DNA of 64,000 bases from Subtercola sp. GTDB taxonomy: Bacteria > Actinomycetota > Actinomycetes > Actinomycetales > Microbacteriaceae. The first letter of the stretch is position 1; every line of letters starts with the position of its first letter. Location of the stretch: the NCBI GenBank assembly GCA_025463765.1, contig JAODBC010000092.1, forward strand, positions 16,390 to 80,389, given 5' to 3'. Below, one piece after another: positions 48,853 through 58,621 of the stretch. Below the pieces are notes generated by a model that had not been told where the DNA came from, did no database searches, and saw nothing but the letters and a program-made list of their open reading frames with translations. The translations under genes and the position numbers were made by a program.

Positions 48853-50718
48853 ATGCCCACAAAGCCGATCTCCAACTTCAAGTGCACCGAATGCGGGTGG
48901 ACGACCCCTCGCTGGGCCGGCCGCTGCGGTGAGTGCCAGTCGTGGGGAACAGTCGTCTCGGCGCTCGAGAGCGCCGCGACCGCCGGGCAGGTGAAGGCCG
49001 TCAAGGTCGACGAGGGCAGCATCGCCCGGCCCATCACCGAGATCGACACCGACGCGACCACGCACTGGGCGACCGGTATCGGCGAGTTCGATCGTGTGCT
49101 GGGCGGCGGCCTGGTGCCGGGCGCGACCATCCTACTGTCGGGTGAGCCCGGTGTCGGCAAGTCGACGCTGCTGCTCGAGGTGGCGGCGCGCGCTGCCCAA
49201 GAGCATCTGCGGGTGCTGTACGTCAGCGCCGAAGAGTCGGTCGGGCAGATCAAGATGCGCGCCGACCGAACCCAGTCGCTCTCGCCGACGCTCATGCTCG
49301 CGGCCGAAACCGACCTCGCCACCATTCTGGGGCAGATCGACGCGGTAATGCCGCACCTCGTCATCGTCGACTCCGTGCAGACCGTCGCGAATTCGGCCAT
49401 CGACAGCGGGGCCGGCAGCCCGGCTCAGGTGCGCGCGGTCGCGTCGGCGCTCATCAGGGTGGCGAAAGAACGCGCACTGCCGATTCTGCTGGTGGGGCAC
49501 GTCACCAAAGACGGCAACATCGCAGGGCCCCGAGTTCTCGAGCACCTCGTCGACGTGGTCTGCCAATTCGAAGGCGACCGCCAGACCGCGCTACGGTTCG
49601 TTCGCACGCTGAAGAACCGCTTCGGTCCCACCGATGAGGTCGGGTGTTTCGAGATGACCGGGGCGGGCATCCGTGAGGTGAGCGACCCCAGCGGGCTGTT
49701 CCTCAGCAACGCCGGGGAGTCGACCACGGGAACGTGCGTGACGATCGCGCTCGAGGGCAGGCGCGCGCTTCCCGTCGAAGTGCAGGCGCTCGTCATCACC
49801 ACCAGCGCCCCCAATCCGCGGCGGGTCACCAACGGTGTCGACTCCTCCCGCGTGTCCATGCTTCTCGCCGTTCTCGAACGACGGCTCAAGCTGAAGCTCT
49901 CCGACAAAGACGTCTACGTCTCCACCGTCGGCGGCGTGAAGCTTGTCGAACCGGCCGCTGACCTGGCGATCGCGCTCGCCATCGCGTCTGCGTACAGCGA
50001 CAGCCCCATGCCCAACAGTTTCGTGGCGTTCGGCGAGATCAGCCTGGCTGGCGAGGTGCGCCAGGTCACGTCATCGGCGCTGCGCGCCACAGAGGCGCGC
50101 CGTCTCGGTTTCGGCAATGTTCTGGGGCCTCACGAAACGCAGATCAAGCCGGCGTTCCACCGAGCGTTCGGCACGGCGCCCCGCCTTGCCGTTGGCGATC
50201 CGGTTGCGACGCCTCGCGTTGCCGTTGACGACCGGGGTGGGGCGCGCCGCGTTGCCGCTGACGACCCGGGTGGGCTGCCCAGGCAGGCGGCGAAACCGGC
50301 AGCACACTCGGTCGAAAGCGATAAGACGTTCGATGCACCCACGCCGCCCTCCGCGGTCGGCGAGCCGAATCCAGGCCACGGTTCCGCTCGTGGCTCCGGT
50401 AGAGATACGGCTGGGCGACTCGACGGCGTGCCCTTCCTCCGTTCGGCCGCCGAGGTCGTGGCCGACGAACGCAGGCGCGCCCGCGCCGAGTTTCGTGACA
50501 GGGTCGATCAGGGGCTCTCCACCTCGTCAGACTCGAGTGCGCACCCCGACCACCCCAGCTTCGGGCGCGGCCCCGGGTCCGCCCGTCGTCAGCATCAGAG
50601 TGACGGCGATGCACGTCAAAGCCACGCACCTACGGCCCCCGGCCGTGACGCCGGGTCTCGAGCAGCGCAGCGGTGGGGCGTTCCCGTCGCCGACACCGAG
50701 CCCCCGACAGAACGCTGA
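48853..50718 (+). CDS. radA: DNA repair protein RadA with unusual C-terminal extension
   Basis: ATG 48853 begins MPTKPISNFKCTECGW. Residues 1-455 are a complete RadA: zinc finger CTECGWTTPRWAGRCGEC, Walker A GEPGVGKST, the KNRFG signature (LKNRFGPTDEVG) and the C-terminal Lon-like domain. RadA remodels recombination branches with RecA. A typical protein stops near residue 460, but here about 165 extra residues follow: repeats of VAVDDRGG / VAADDPGG type, then Ser/Arg/Pro-rich sequence. The 39-bp tandem repeat begins at its stop. The extension is likely disordered. Confidence 0.9.
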   Translation: MPTKPISNFKCTECGWTTPRWAGRCGECQSWGTVVSALESAATAGQVKAVKVDEGSIARPITEIDTDATTHWATGIGEFDRVLGGGLVPGATILLSGEPGVGKSTLLLEVAARAAQEHLRVLYVSAEESVGQIKMRADRTQSLSPTLMLAAETDLATILGQIDAVMPHLVIVDSVQTVANSAIDSGAGSPAQVRAVASALIRVAKERALPILLVGHVTKDGNIAGPRVLEHLVDVVCQFEGDRQTALRFVRTLKNRFGPTDEVGCFEMTGAGIREVSDPSGLFLSNAGESTTGTCVTIALEGRRALPVEVQALVITTSAPNPRRVTNGVDSSRVSMLLAVLERRLKLKLSDKDVYVSTVGGVKLVEPAADLAIALAIASAYSDSPMPNSFVAFGEISLAGEVRQVTSSALRATEARRLGFGNVLGPHETQIKPAFHRAFGTAPRLAVGDPVATPRVAVDDRGGARRVAADDPGGLPRQAAKPAAHSVESDKTFDAPTPPSAVGEPNPGHGSARGSGRDTAGRLDGVPFLRSAAEVVADERRRARAEFRDRVDQGLSTSSDSSAHPDHPSFGRGPGSARRQHQSDGDARQSHAPTAPGRDAGSRAAQRWGVPVADTEPPTER

Positions 50719-50904
50719 TGCCTGCGTCGGCTCGCCCACACACGGCCGTAACCCGACTCGCGCGTCGGGTCACCCGCGCGCGGCCGGAACGCTGACGCCT
50801 GCGTCGTCTCACCCGCGCGCGGCCAGAACGCTGACGCCTGCGTCGGCTCGCCCACACACGGCCAGAACGTTGAAACCTGCATCGGCTCGCCCACACACGG
50901 CCGT
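50711..50904. repeat. 39-bp minisatellite at and after the radA stop
   Basis: Five units at 50711, 50750, 50788, 50827 and 50866, each about 39 bp and beginning AACGCTGACGCCTGC or close, ending CACGGCC plus two bases. Unit 2 is 38 bp and more diverged; unit 6 is partial from 50905. GC content is extreme. Confidence 0.75.
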
Positions 50905-51114
50905 AACCCGACTCGCGCGTCGCACGGGCGTGTCGCACGGGCAGCGCTGCCGGCCCGCCGACACGGTGACGCCGCACCCGGCACTCGTGCCGCCTCGCGC
51001 GCCCGACGCCTCTGGCCTGCCTGCCGCCGTGAAAACGGAGGAGATACCGCAGGCGTGAGCCGCTATTCGCCGCACGCCTGCGGTATCTCCTCGGATTTCA
51101 CCGGCTCGTAGCAG
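50719..51114. other. Intergenic stretch radA to carboxylesterase
   Basis: No gene. Most is occupied by the 39-bp minisatellite; then come further GC-rich bases and finally the 29-bp palindrome. The two flanking genes converge on it. Confidence 0.6.
51029..51101. terminator. Near-perfect 29-bp palindrome between convergent radA and esterase genes
   Basis: Perfect 20-bp arms at 51038-51057 and 51073-51092 (GAGGAGATACCGCAGGCGTG and complement), extended to about 29 bp with two mismatches; loop 15 nt. It lies 13 bp downstream of the esterase stop. Best explained as a bidirectional terminator, although it is longer than most. Confidence 0.7.
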
Positions 51115-52941
51115 TCACACGTGCGGCACGAAGGCCTGCCACGCGAGGCGGCGTGAAGCACGCGGATCGTGTTCGACGCGGTCATGCGCGTCGATAATGA
51201 GCGTCTGACGGGTCTCTTCGTCGTAACGGGGCCATCCGGCGAAGGCCACCGGTGCCGATTCGGCCGCCTGCTTCTCGCCACCGGTGTCACGCACGCTCAG
51301 CTCACCTTCCACGCCACCACGAGCACCCACCACCACGCCGACACCGTTCGGGTCGCCCGAGTACGCGAAAGCACCCCAGTAGCGACGCATGCGGGCACCG
51401 GCGCGTACGAAGGCGCGGCGGCCGCCGAGCATCGTCATGGTGCGCCCGAAGGTACCGCCCATGCGGTCGAACAGCGCGAAGAGCTCAAGCCCGTGAGTTG
51501 CATCGAAGCCAGCCAGACGCACCAGGCGCGGCGCGATGTCGAAGCGGTAGAAGTACACCGGCGCGAACCGCGAGTGCCGCTCGGCGACCTTCACCGTGGG
51601 GTACCAGAACGCGTAGTCGCCCCCGAAGTCATGCGCGGGGCGCTTCGCCGGCAGCCCCGGATACTCGGCCTTGATCGCCTTGCGCGCCTTCTTCTTCGTC
51701 TTCGCGAAGATCGCCCGAATGCGCTTCGGCGTGGTGGCCAGAATGTCGAGCCGACCGGCGAAGAGGGCTCCTTCGCGGTCGTTCGTTCCGATGATGAGGG
51801 GCACCGGATGCGCGCGCCCCGCCTTGAACGCATCGAGCGGCCGTTCCGGCAGAAAGTCGCCGTCGATGACCGGGCAGAGGGCGATGGTTCCGGGGTCGTC
51901 ATCGGGCGCGCTCATAGTGAGGGCATCCGTCGCCCGGATCAGGTCGCGCCAGCTCGCCGCGACGAGCATCTCGCCCGCATCCTCAGCAGAGGTGTTCTCG
52001 ACGCTGTCGTTCGACACGCGCTCACTCAACAACTCGACGAATTGTTCGGCCCAAGCCTGCGTCAGTTCTGGCGGATACACGGCATTCGTCGGCGAACTCT
52101 GCGCAATCGCCCGCGCAAACAGACCGGATGCCCGGGGCACCGTCATCAGCGTCGTGACCGCGTTGCCACCCGCCGACTCGCCGAACAGGGTCACGCGGTC
52201 GGGGTCGCCCCCGAACATCCGGATGTTCGCCTGCACCCACTCGAGCGCCGCAACACAGTCTTTCAGGCCGAGGTTGTTTTCGATCATCCGTTCGGCCGTC
52301 GAATACGCCGTGAAGTCGAGAAAGCCGAGGGCTCCGAGCCGGTAGTTGACCGAGACGTAGACGATGTTCGCCTCGCGGGCGAGAGTGTCGCCGTTGCGCG
52401 GAACCTCGGCCGAAGATCCGACGCTGTACGCTCCGCCATGGATGAACACCATCACCGGCAGCAGGGCCCGCTCGGAGTGGCCAGTGAGGGCGGCGGGCGG
52501 AGCGGGGCGGGCGTCGGCGGCGGGCGGGGTGTGCCCGTCGGCACCGGGCGACGTGGGGGAACCGGGCGACGTGGGGGCGCCGGCGCCACGCTCGTCGCCA
52601 CTCGTTCGCGCCGGCCGCGCCGGCCGCGCCGGCCGCACGACGTTGAGCCTGAGGCAGTCTTCGCTCATCGGGGCGTTCTTCGCTGCCCCGATGAAGTTTC
52701 CTTCACGCGATTGCGGCGAGACGGCGCCGAACTGGCGGGCATCACGAACGCCGCGCCACGGCAGCGGCGGTTGGGGCGCACGAAATCGCAGCGCCCCGAC
52801 GGGCGGCGCCGCATAGGGAATGCCGCGCCACGTTTCGACTCCCCGTTCGCGCACGCCACGCAGAGCACCCTGCGCAATGGTGATGTCGAGCGTGGTGATC
52901 TCGACCGTTCCGGTGACCGGCGGGCGAGACAGCGTCGACAT
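51115..52941 (-). CDS. Type-B carboxylesterase/lipase
   Basis: ATG 52941 (MSTLSRPPVTGTVEITT) gives 608 residues. Catalytic features: GVETWRGIPYAAPPVG near the start, the oxyanion HGGAYSVGSS, nucleophile FGESAGGN, Glu in GTNDREG and a His in FDATHGLELF. An insertion of about 50 residues rich in Pro, Ala, Arg and Gly (PARPARPAR, then APTSPGSPTSPG) stands between strands just before the oxyanion. It does not remove catalytic residues. It hydrolyses carboxylic esters; no signal peptide is clear, so cytosolic. Confidence 0.9.
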   Translation of the reverse strand: MSTLSRPPVTGTVEITTLDITIAQGALRGVRERGVETWRGIPYAAPPVGALRFRAPQPPLPWRGVRDARQFGAVSPQSREGNFIGAAKNAPMSEDCLRLNVVRPARPARPARTSGDERGAGAPTSPGSPTSPGADGHTPPAADARPAPPAALTGHSERALLPVMVFIHGGAYSVGSSAEVPRNGDTLAREANIVYVSVNYRLGALGFLDFTAYSTAERMIENNLGLKDCVAALEWVQANIRMFGGDPDRVTLFGESAGGNAVTTLMTVPRASGLFARAIAQSSPTNAVYPPELTQAWAEQFVELLSERVSNDSVENTSAEDAGEMLVAASWRDLIRATDALTMSAPDDDPGTIALCPVIDGDFLPERPLDAFKAGRAHPVPLIIGTNDREGALFAGRLDILATTPKRIRAIFAKTKKKARKAIKAEYPGLPAKRPAHDFGGDYAFWYPTVKVAERHSRFAPVYFYRFDIAPRLVRLAGFDATHGLELFALFDRMGGTFGRTMTMLGGRRAFVRAGARMRRYWGAFAYSGDPNGVGVVVGARGGVEGELSVRDTGGEKQAAESAPVAFAGWPRYDEETRQTLIIDAHDRVEHDPRASRRLAWQAFVPHV

Positions 52942-52982
52942 GCCTCGATCGTATCCCGCTCGGATTAACGACGGAGGTTCGG

Positions 52983-53750
52983 CTACTCCAGAATGAACTG
53001 GGCAGACTGCGTCGAGGCGATTCCGTCGACGCTCACCGAGAGGTGGTATGCCGCGCCACCGGCCGGAACCGTCGGCGGCGAGGTGGAGGCGCAGGAGTCC
53101 TTCGACGAACGGGTGCGGTTCCAGGCGAACGGTGTCGAAGTGATGGTCTTGCCCGGCTCGAGCATGGCGAGTGTATCGGTGGCGCCCGTTTGGCAATCTG
53201 TCGAGAGCCAGTAGGTCTCGGTTCCGCTGGTGATCGTGTAGACCTGCTGCGACGTACCCGCGTTGATCGTGCACGGCTGCGAACCGGTGTTGACGATGCT
53301 GAACGAGAGCATCGGCAGGTTGCCGCTGGAGTAGTCGTTCGCGTCGGTGATGGCCGTCACCGTGACGTTGCCGGCCGCGCACGCAGCTGAGCCGTCGGCG
53401 GGGGTCTCGCTCGCGGCGGGGGCAGGGGCATCCGTCGCCGCTGCGCTGGGCGCAGCGCTCGGGGTCACGCCCGCGTCGCCGGTGCCCGGGGCGCCCGTAC
53501 TCGCGCTGGCGTCGCTGGCCGCGGGTGCCGGAGTCGCGCCCGGGGTCGCGGAAGGCAGAACCCCGGCGGCATCCGTCGCGCCCGGTGTCGCCGTCGCGGG
53601 CGCCGCGGTCTCGGCCTTACCAGAGCCCGGTCGCAGGATGACCAGCAGCACCACCACGACCACGGCGAGCACTCCCAGCAGCACGACCAGGCGGCGCCGG
53701 CGGTACACCTTCTGCGATACCCGGCGTCGCGGAGGCTGCGTGGCGGACAT
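52983..53750 (-). CDS. Membrane-anchored or secreted protein with Ala/Pro/Thr linker
   Basis: 255 residues from ATG 53750. A basic start (RRRVSQKVYRRRR) leads to one transmembrane helix (about 22-42), a low-complexity linker of about 75 residues, and a beta-rich C-terminal domain with four cysteines (SAACAAGNVTV, QPCTINAG, STDCQTG, DSCAST). This resembles the immunoglobulin-like DUF4232-type extracellular domains of actinobacteria. The four cysteines probably form two disulfides. No enzymatic motif. It follows the esterase direction but is 41 bp upstream of it. Confidence 0.6.
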   Translation of the reverse strand: MSATQPPRRRVSQKVYRRRRLVVLLGVLAVVVVVLLVILRPGSGKAETAAPATATPGATDAAGVLPSATPGATPAPAASDASASTGAPGTGDAGVTPSAAPSAAATDAPAPAASETPADGSAACAAGNVTVTAITDANDYSSGNLPMLSFSIVNTGSQPCTINAGTSQQVYTITSGTETYWLSTDCQTGATDTLAMLEPGKTITSTPFAWNRTRSSKDSCASTSPPTVPAGGAAYHLSVSVDGIASTQSAQFILE

Positions 53751-53852
53751 ACTTCCAGGCTACCCAGCCCCGCGCCGCTCCCCCGTCATCGACATGGCCT
53801 CCCGCCCCGCCAAGCCCCTGACTTTGGGTGCTCTCTCAGCTTGCGCCCGCAA

Positions 53853-53910
53853 TCGACTTTGCGAAAAGGCCCCTTCCCGCGCGATTTTGGGGACCTTTTC
53901 GCAAACTCGA
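53853..53910. terminator. 17-bp inverted repeat after ptsI
   Basis: Arms 53853-53869 and 53894-53910 are complements with one mismatch; the core TTTGCGAAAAGG is perfect. It lies downstream of ptsI (minus strand) and upstream of the 52983-53750 gene. The sequence is similar to the palindrome at 1284-1333 (TTGCG followed by AAAAG). Probably a terminator. Confidence 0.55.
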
Positions 53911-53920
53911 TCCCGAAACG

Positions 53921-53969
53921 GAGGAGGGAGGGGAGGGAGTGGAGGGAGGGAGGGGAGAGAGGAGGGGAA
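53921..53969 (+). repeat. G-rich purine tract with G-quadruplex potential
   Basis: A 49-base purine run, GAGGAGGGAGGGGAGGGAG and similar, with six or more GGG blocks a few bases apart, right beside the ptsI stop. On the plus strand it could fold into a G-quadruplex; the ptsI RNA would be C-rich there. Confidence 0.6.
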
Positions 53970-53976
53970 GAGCGGG

Positions 53977-55767
53977 TCAGCCTATGGCGTTGGCGGCGGA
54001 GAGGCGGGTCACGGCTTGGCGCGCGGCGGCCGCCGAGGTGGCGGTGACGGCCACGCGCGCGAGTTCTTGCGCCTCGGAGAGGGTGTGGCGTGAGAGTTCG
54101 GCGCGAACATCCGCCAGCGCCGCCGGCGTCATCGAGAGCGTGGTCACGCCGAGCCCCACCAGCACCACCGCGAGCAGCGGATCGGCCGCCGCCTCACCGC
54201 ACACGCCCACGGGCTTCGATGCGTCGCGGCCGGCGCGCCCGATCATGCCGACGAGCCGCAGCACCGCAGGATGCCACGGGTCTTGCAGGTTCGCGACCGA
54301 CCCTAGCAGGCGGTCGGCGGCCAGGGTGTATTGCGTGAGATCGTTCGTTCCGATGCTCACGAAGTCGGCGACGTCGAACACCTGGTCGGCGACCACCGCG
54401 AGCGAGGGCACCTCGGCCATCACCCCGGCGACTCGTACGCCCAGCTCGCGGGCCAGCGAGACGAAGTACTGAGTGTCGTCGTAGTCGGCCACCATCGGCG
54501 CCATCACCCAGACCTCGACCGTGTTCGCGGGCTGTTCTGAGGAGGCCAGCGCCTCGGCCGCATCCACTTTCTCGTCTCCGAATTCGAGGCTGCCGAGATC
54601 GCCCACGGCCTGCACCCGATCGGGCGCGGTGTCGGGCGCGAAACCGTTGACGCGGGCCTCAGCGATGGCCAGAGCGGTGAGCTGGTCGCGCAGAATCTGC
54701 TCGCTCGCCCGCAGGGCGCGGATGCCCCGCAGCCCCAGCGCCGGATTCTCTTCTTTCGCGTCGTTGAGAAAGCTGAGCGGCTTGTCTGCGCCCGCATCGA
54801 GCACACGAACGACGACCTTCTTGCCCACGAAGGCCCGCAGCATCCGCTCGTATTCGGCGACCTGCGCCTCGACCGACGGAGCCTCTGTCGCGTCGAGAAA
54901 CAAGAACTCGGTGCGAAAGAGCCCGACCCCCTCGGCGCCGAGAGCGACAGCTTCTTCGGCCCCGTCGGCCGAGCCGAGGTTGGCCAGCAACGGAACCAGT
55001 GTTCCGTCGGCGAGAGCGCCCGCGCTCAAGGGCGCCGCCGTAACCGCCGCGCGCGCAGCGATGGCGGCTCGTGCTTCGGCGAGGTCGGCGTCGCTCGGCT
55101 CGGTATTGACGGTTCCGCTACCGGCATCGAGCACGACGAACGTGCCGTCGACGAGCTCCTCGGCACCGCCGACGCCGACGATCGCCGGAATCGACTTCGA
55201 CCGCGCGAGTATCGCGGTGTGCGAGGTGGGGCCGCCTTCGCGCGTGATGAGCCCGATGACCTTCGTCAGGTCGAGCAGCGCGGTATCGGCCGGCGCGAGG
55301 TCGTGGGCGACGAGGATGAACGGGGTCTCTGACTCGGGTACGCCCGGTGCCGCCACACCCCGCAGCCGAGCGATGATGCGCTGCGAAACGTCGTCGAGAT
55401 CGGTCGCCCGCTCGGCCATGTACCCGCCCATCTGCAGCAGCAGATCGCGAAAGCCCGCGAAGGCCTCGTAAACGGCTCGGTCGGCCGACTTTCGATCACC
55501 CAACCGCACCTGGATGTCGTCGGCGATAGTCGGATCTTGCGCCATCAGCGCCTGGGCGTTGAGCACGTCTTGAGCTTCTCCGCCGGCCGCAGCGCCCCGC
55601 GCCTCGAGGTCGGCCGCGACGTGGGCCAGCGCATCGTGGATGCGGGCGAATTCGTCGGCGGGCGACGCGTCGCTGGGCTCGTCGCCCGGCTCGGCGAGGG
55701 GTTCGGGCATCCGGAGCGTAGGCCCGACTGCAGAACCGCGACCTACTCCTACGCCTTGCAACAGCAT
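53977..55767 (-). CDS. ptsI: Phosphoenolpyruvate-protein phosphotransferase (PTS enzyme I)
   Basis: ATG 55767 (MLLQGVGVGRGSAVGP) gives 596 residues. The N-terminal half has the phosphorylated His in GGPTSHTAILARS. The PEP-binding C-terminal barrel contains GVGLFRTEFLFLD, LRALDAGADKPL-like VVRVLDAGADKPL, and GIGTNDLTQY-like SIGTNDLTQYTLA, with Cys in VGVCGEAAADP. It starts the PTS phosphate relay to HPr. No HPr or EIIA gene is adjacent, though in related genomes ptsI is often near fru genes. Length is slightly above the family norm of 570. Confidence 0.93.
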   Translation of the reverse strand: MLLQGVGVGRGSAVGPTLRMPEPLAEPGDEPSDASPADEFARIHDALAHVAADLEARGAAAGGEAQDVLNAQALMAQDPTIADDIQVRLGDRKSADRAVYEAFAGFRDLLLQMGGYMAERATDLDDVSQRIIARLRGVAAPGVPESETPFILVAHDLAPADTALLDLTKVIGLITREGGPTSHTAILARSKSIPAIVGVGGAEELVDGTFVVLDAGSGTVNTEPSDADLAEARAAIAARAAVTAAPLSAGALADGTLVPLLANLGSADGAEEAVALGAEGVGLFRTEFLFLDATEAPSVEAQVAEYERMLRAFVGKKVVVRVLDAGADKPLSFLNDAKEENPALGLRGIRALRASEQILRDQLTALAIAEARVNGFAPDTAPDRVQAVGDLGSLEFGDEKVDAAEALASSEQPANTVEVWVMAPMVADYDDTQYFVSLARELGVRVAGVMAEVPSLAVVADQVFDVADFVSIGTNDLTQYTLAADRLLGSVANLQDPWHPAVLRLVGMIGRAGRDASKPVGVCGEAAADPLLAVVLVGLGVTTLSMTPAALADVRAELSRHTLSEAQELARVAVTATSAAAARQAVTRLSAANAIG

Positions 55768-55814
55768 GGTGAAGCTCCTTACCTGCGTCACCCACAATAG
55801 TGCGCAGGATGCTC

Positions 55815-55879
55815 GCGCGCGATGTCTGCGCGCAATGTCTGCGCGCGATGTCGCGGCGCGATGTCAGGCCGCGATGTCA
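55815..55879. repeat. 13-bp minisatellite upstream of the adenylate-forming enzyme
   Basis: Five contiguous units at 55815, 55828, 55841, 55854 and 55867, consensus GCGCGCGATGTCT. Further loose copies follow to 55920. It sits between ptsI and the downstream operon, in the probable promoter region of both. Confidence 0.7.
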
Positions 55880-55965
55880 TGCTCGATCACGGCCCCATGT
55901 CACGAACACTGCGCGATGTCATGGGCCACTGATATTCTCTCAAGAACCGATCAAGGAGATCTTGT

Positions 55966-57646
<1,681 letters not shown>

Positions 57647-57647
<1 letters not shown>

Positions 57648-58621
57648 TGCGCACCACAAATTTCTCGAAGGCGCCGAAGCAGGCGCGTGCCGAAGCGCTC
57701 GTGGTGGTCGAGTTCGGTGCCGCATCACGCGCCCGATCCGGGGTTCTCGTCGGCCGGGCCGCACGCGAGAATCGCGACAAAAACGCAAACGCGGGCGTTT
57801 TCGGCATGAACACAGGCGGCTCGTGGCTTTCGCTGCGCTCATCGCGTTCTTCCGACGACATCGCGAGCGCGCGGGGGTACGTCTGGCACAAGACGTTCTG
57901 GCGCGGCGCGAACAACGGCGCCATCGTGTTCTTCGACACCGTCGCGCACGCCGAGGCTTACCGCGACGAAGTGGCGACGTTCACCGGCACCACCCGCCTG
58001 CTCGTCGCCGAGCCCAGCGGCTACAGCAACGGCGTCTGGCGCGCCGAGGGCAACGTGATGGCGCACATCGAGCACTTCACCCCGACCTCAGTGGAGTCCG
58101 CCCGCGGCACCACTCCCCCGCTCGTCGCGACGCCCGAGACGCCCGCGAGCCCTCATCGAGCTACGGATTCGGGTGGGTCACCGCCCTCCGTACCCGCACG
58201 AAAACGTAGCTCCACGGCGGCCGCGGCAACAAAGCCTGCAGCGGCACGGGCCGGCACAACGACGACGGTCGGCGAAGACGGCCGGCCTGTGACCGACGCC
58301 ACGGCGATGTTCGTGGGGGCCACGAAATACCGTGGCCCGCGGGCCCTGCTGACGCTGTCGCACACCTGGTACCCGATGATCGCACGCATGCAGAAGTTGC
58401 AGGGCTACGTGTGGCACACGGTGTATTGGCAACCTCCGTTCACCCTCGGCACTCTCGCCTTCTTCGCCACGCGCGACGACCTGCTCGCGTTCGCACGGCT
58501 TCCCGCCCATCGAACCCTCATGCAGTGGATCACCCGCGACACCAAGAACGGCACCGGCGGCTACATCCGTCTGCACACTGCTCCCTCGGCGTCGGGTGCA
58601 GGCGCGGAGGTGGATCCATGA
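57647..58621 (+). CDS. Hypothetical protein with duplicated ABM-like domain
   Basis: 324 residues from ATG 57647 (TGATG overlap with the previous stop). It has two similar halves: ARGYVWHKTFWRGANNGAIVFF at about 75-97 and LQGYVWHTVYWQPPFTLGTLAFF at about 248-270, each followed by an aligned helix and strand. They look like dimeric alpha/beta-barrel (DUF4188 or ABM) domains. Between the halves is a Pro/Ser/Arg/Ala linker of about 65 residues. The stop overlaps the next gene by ATGA. No catalytic residue is certain. Confidence 0.6.

Noticed and set aside
50711..50904. CRISPR-like array after radA
   Set aside because: Units are contiguous 39-bp copies without unique spacers and no cas gene is near; a minisatellite.
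51115..53382. Longer 755-residue version of the carboxylesterase
   Set aside because: The added part lies antisense to the 52983-53750 gene; ATG 52941 starts directly before the family's first strand.
55800..55965. Longer N-terminus for the adenylate-forming enzyme in the second frame
   Set aside because: It would translate the 13-bp minisatellite; the conserved N-terminus is in the frame beginning at 55966.
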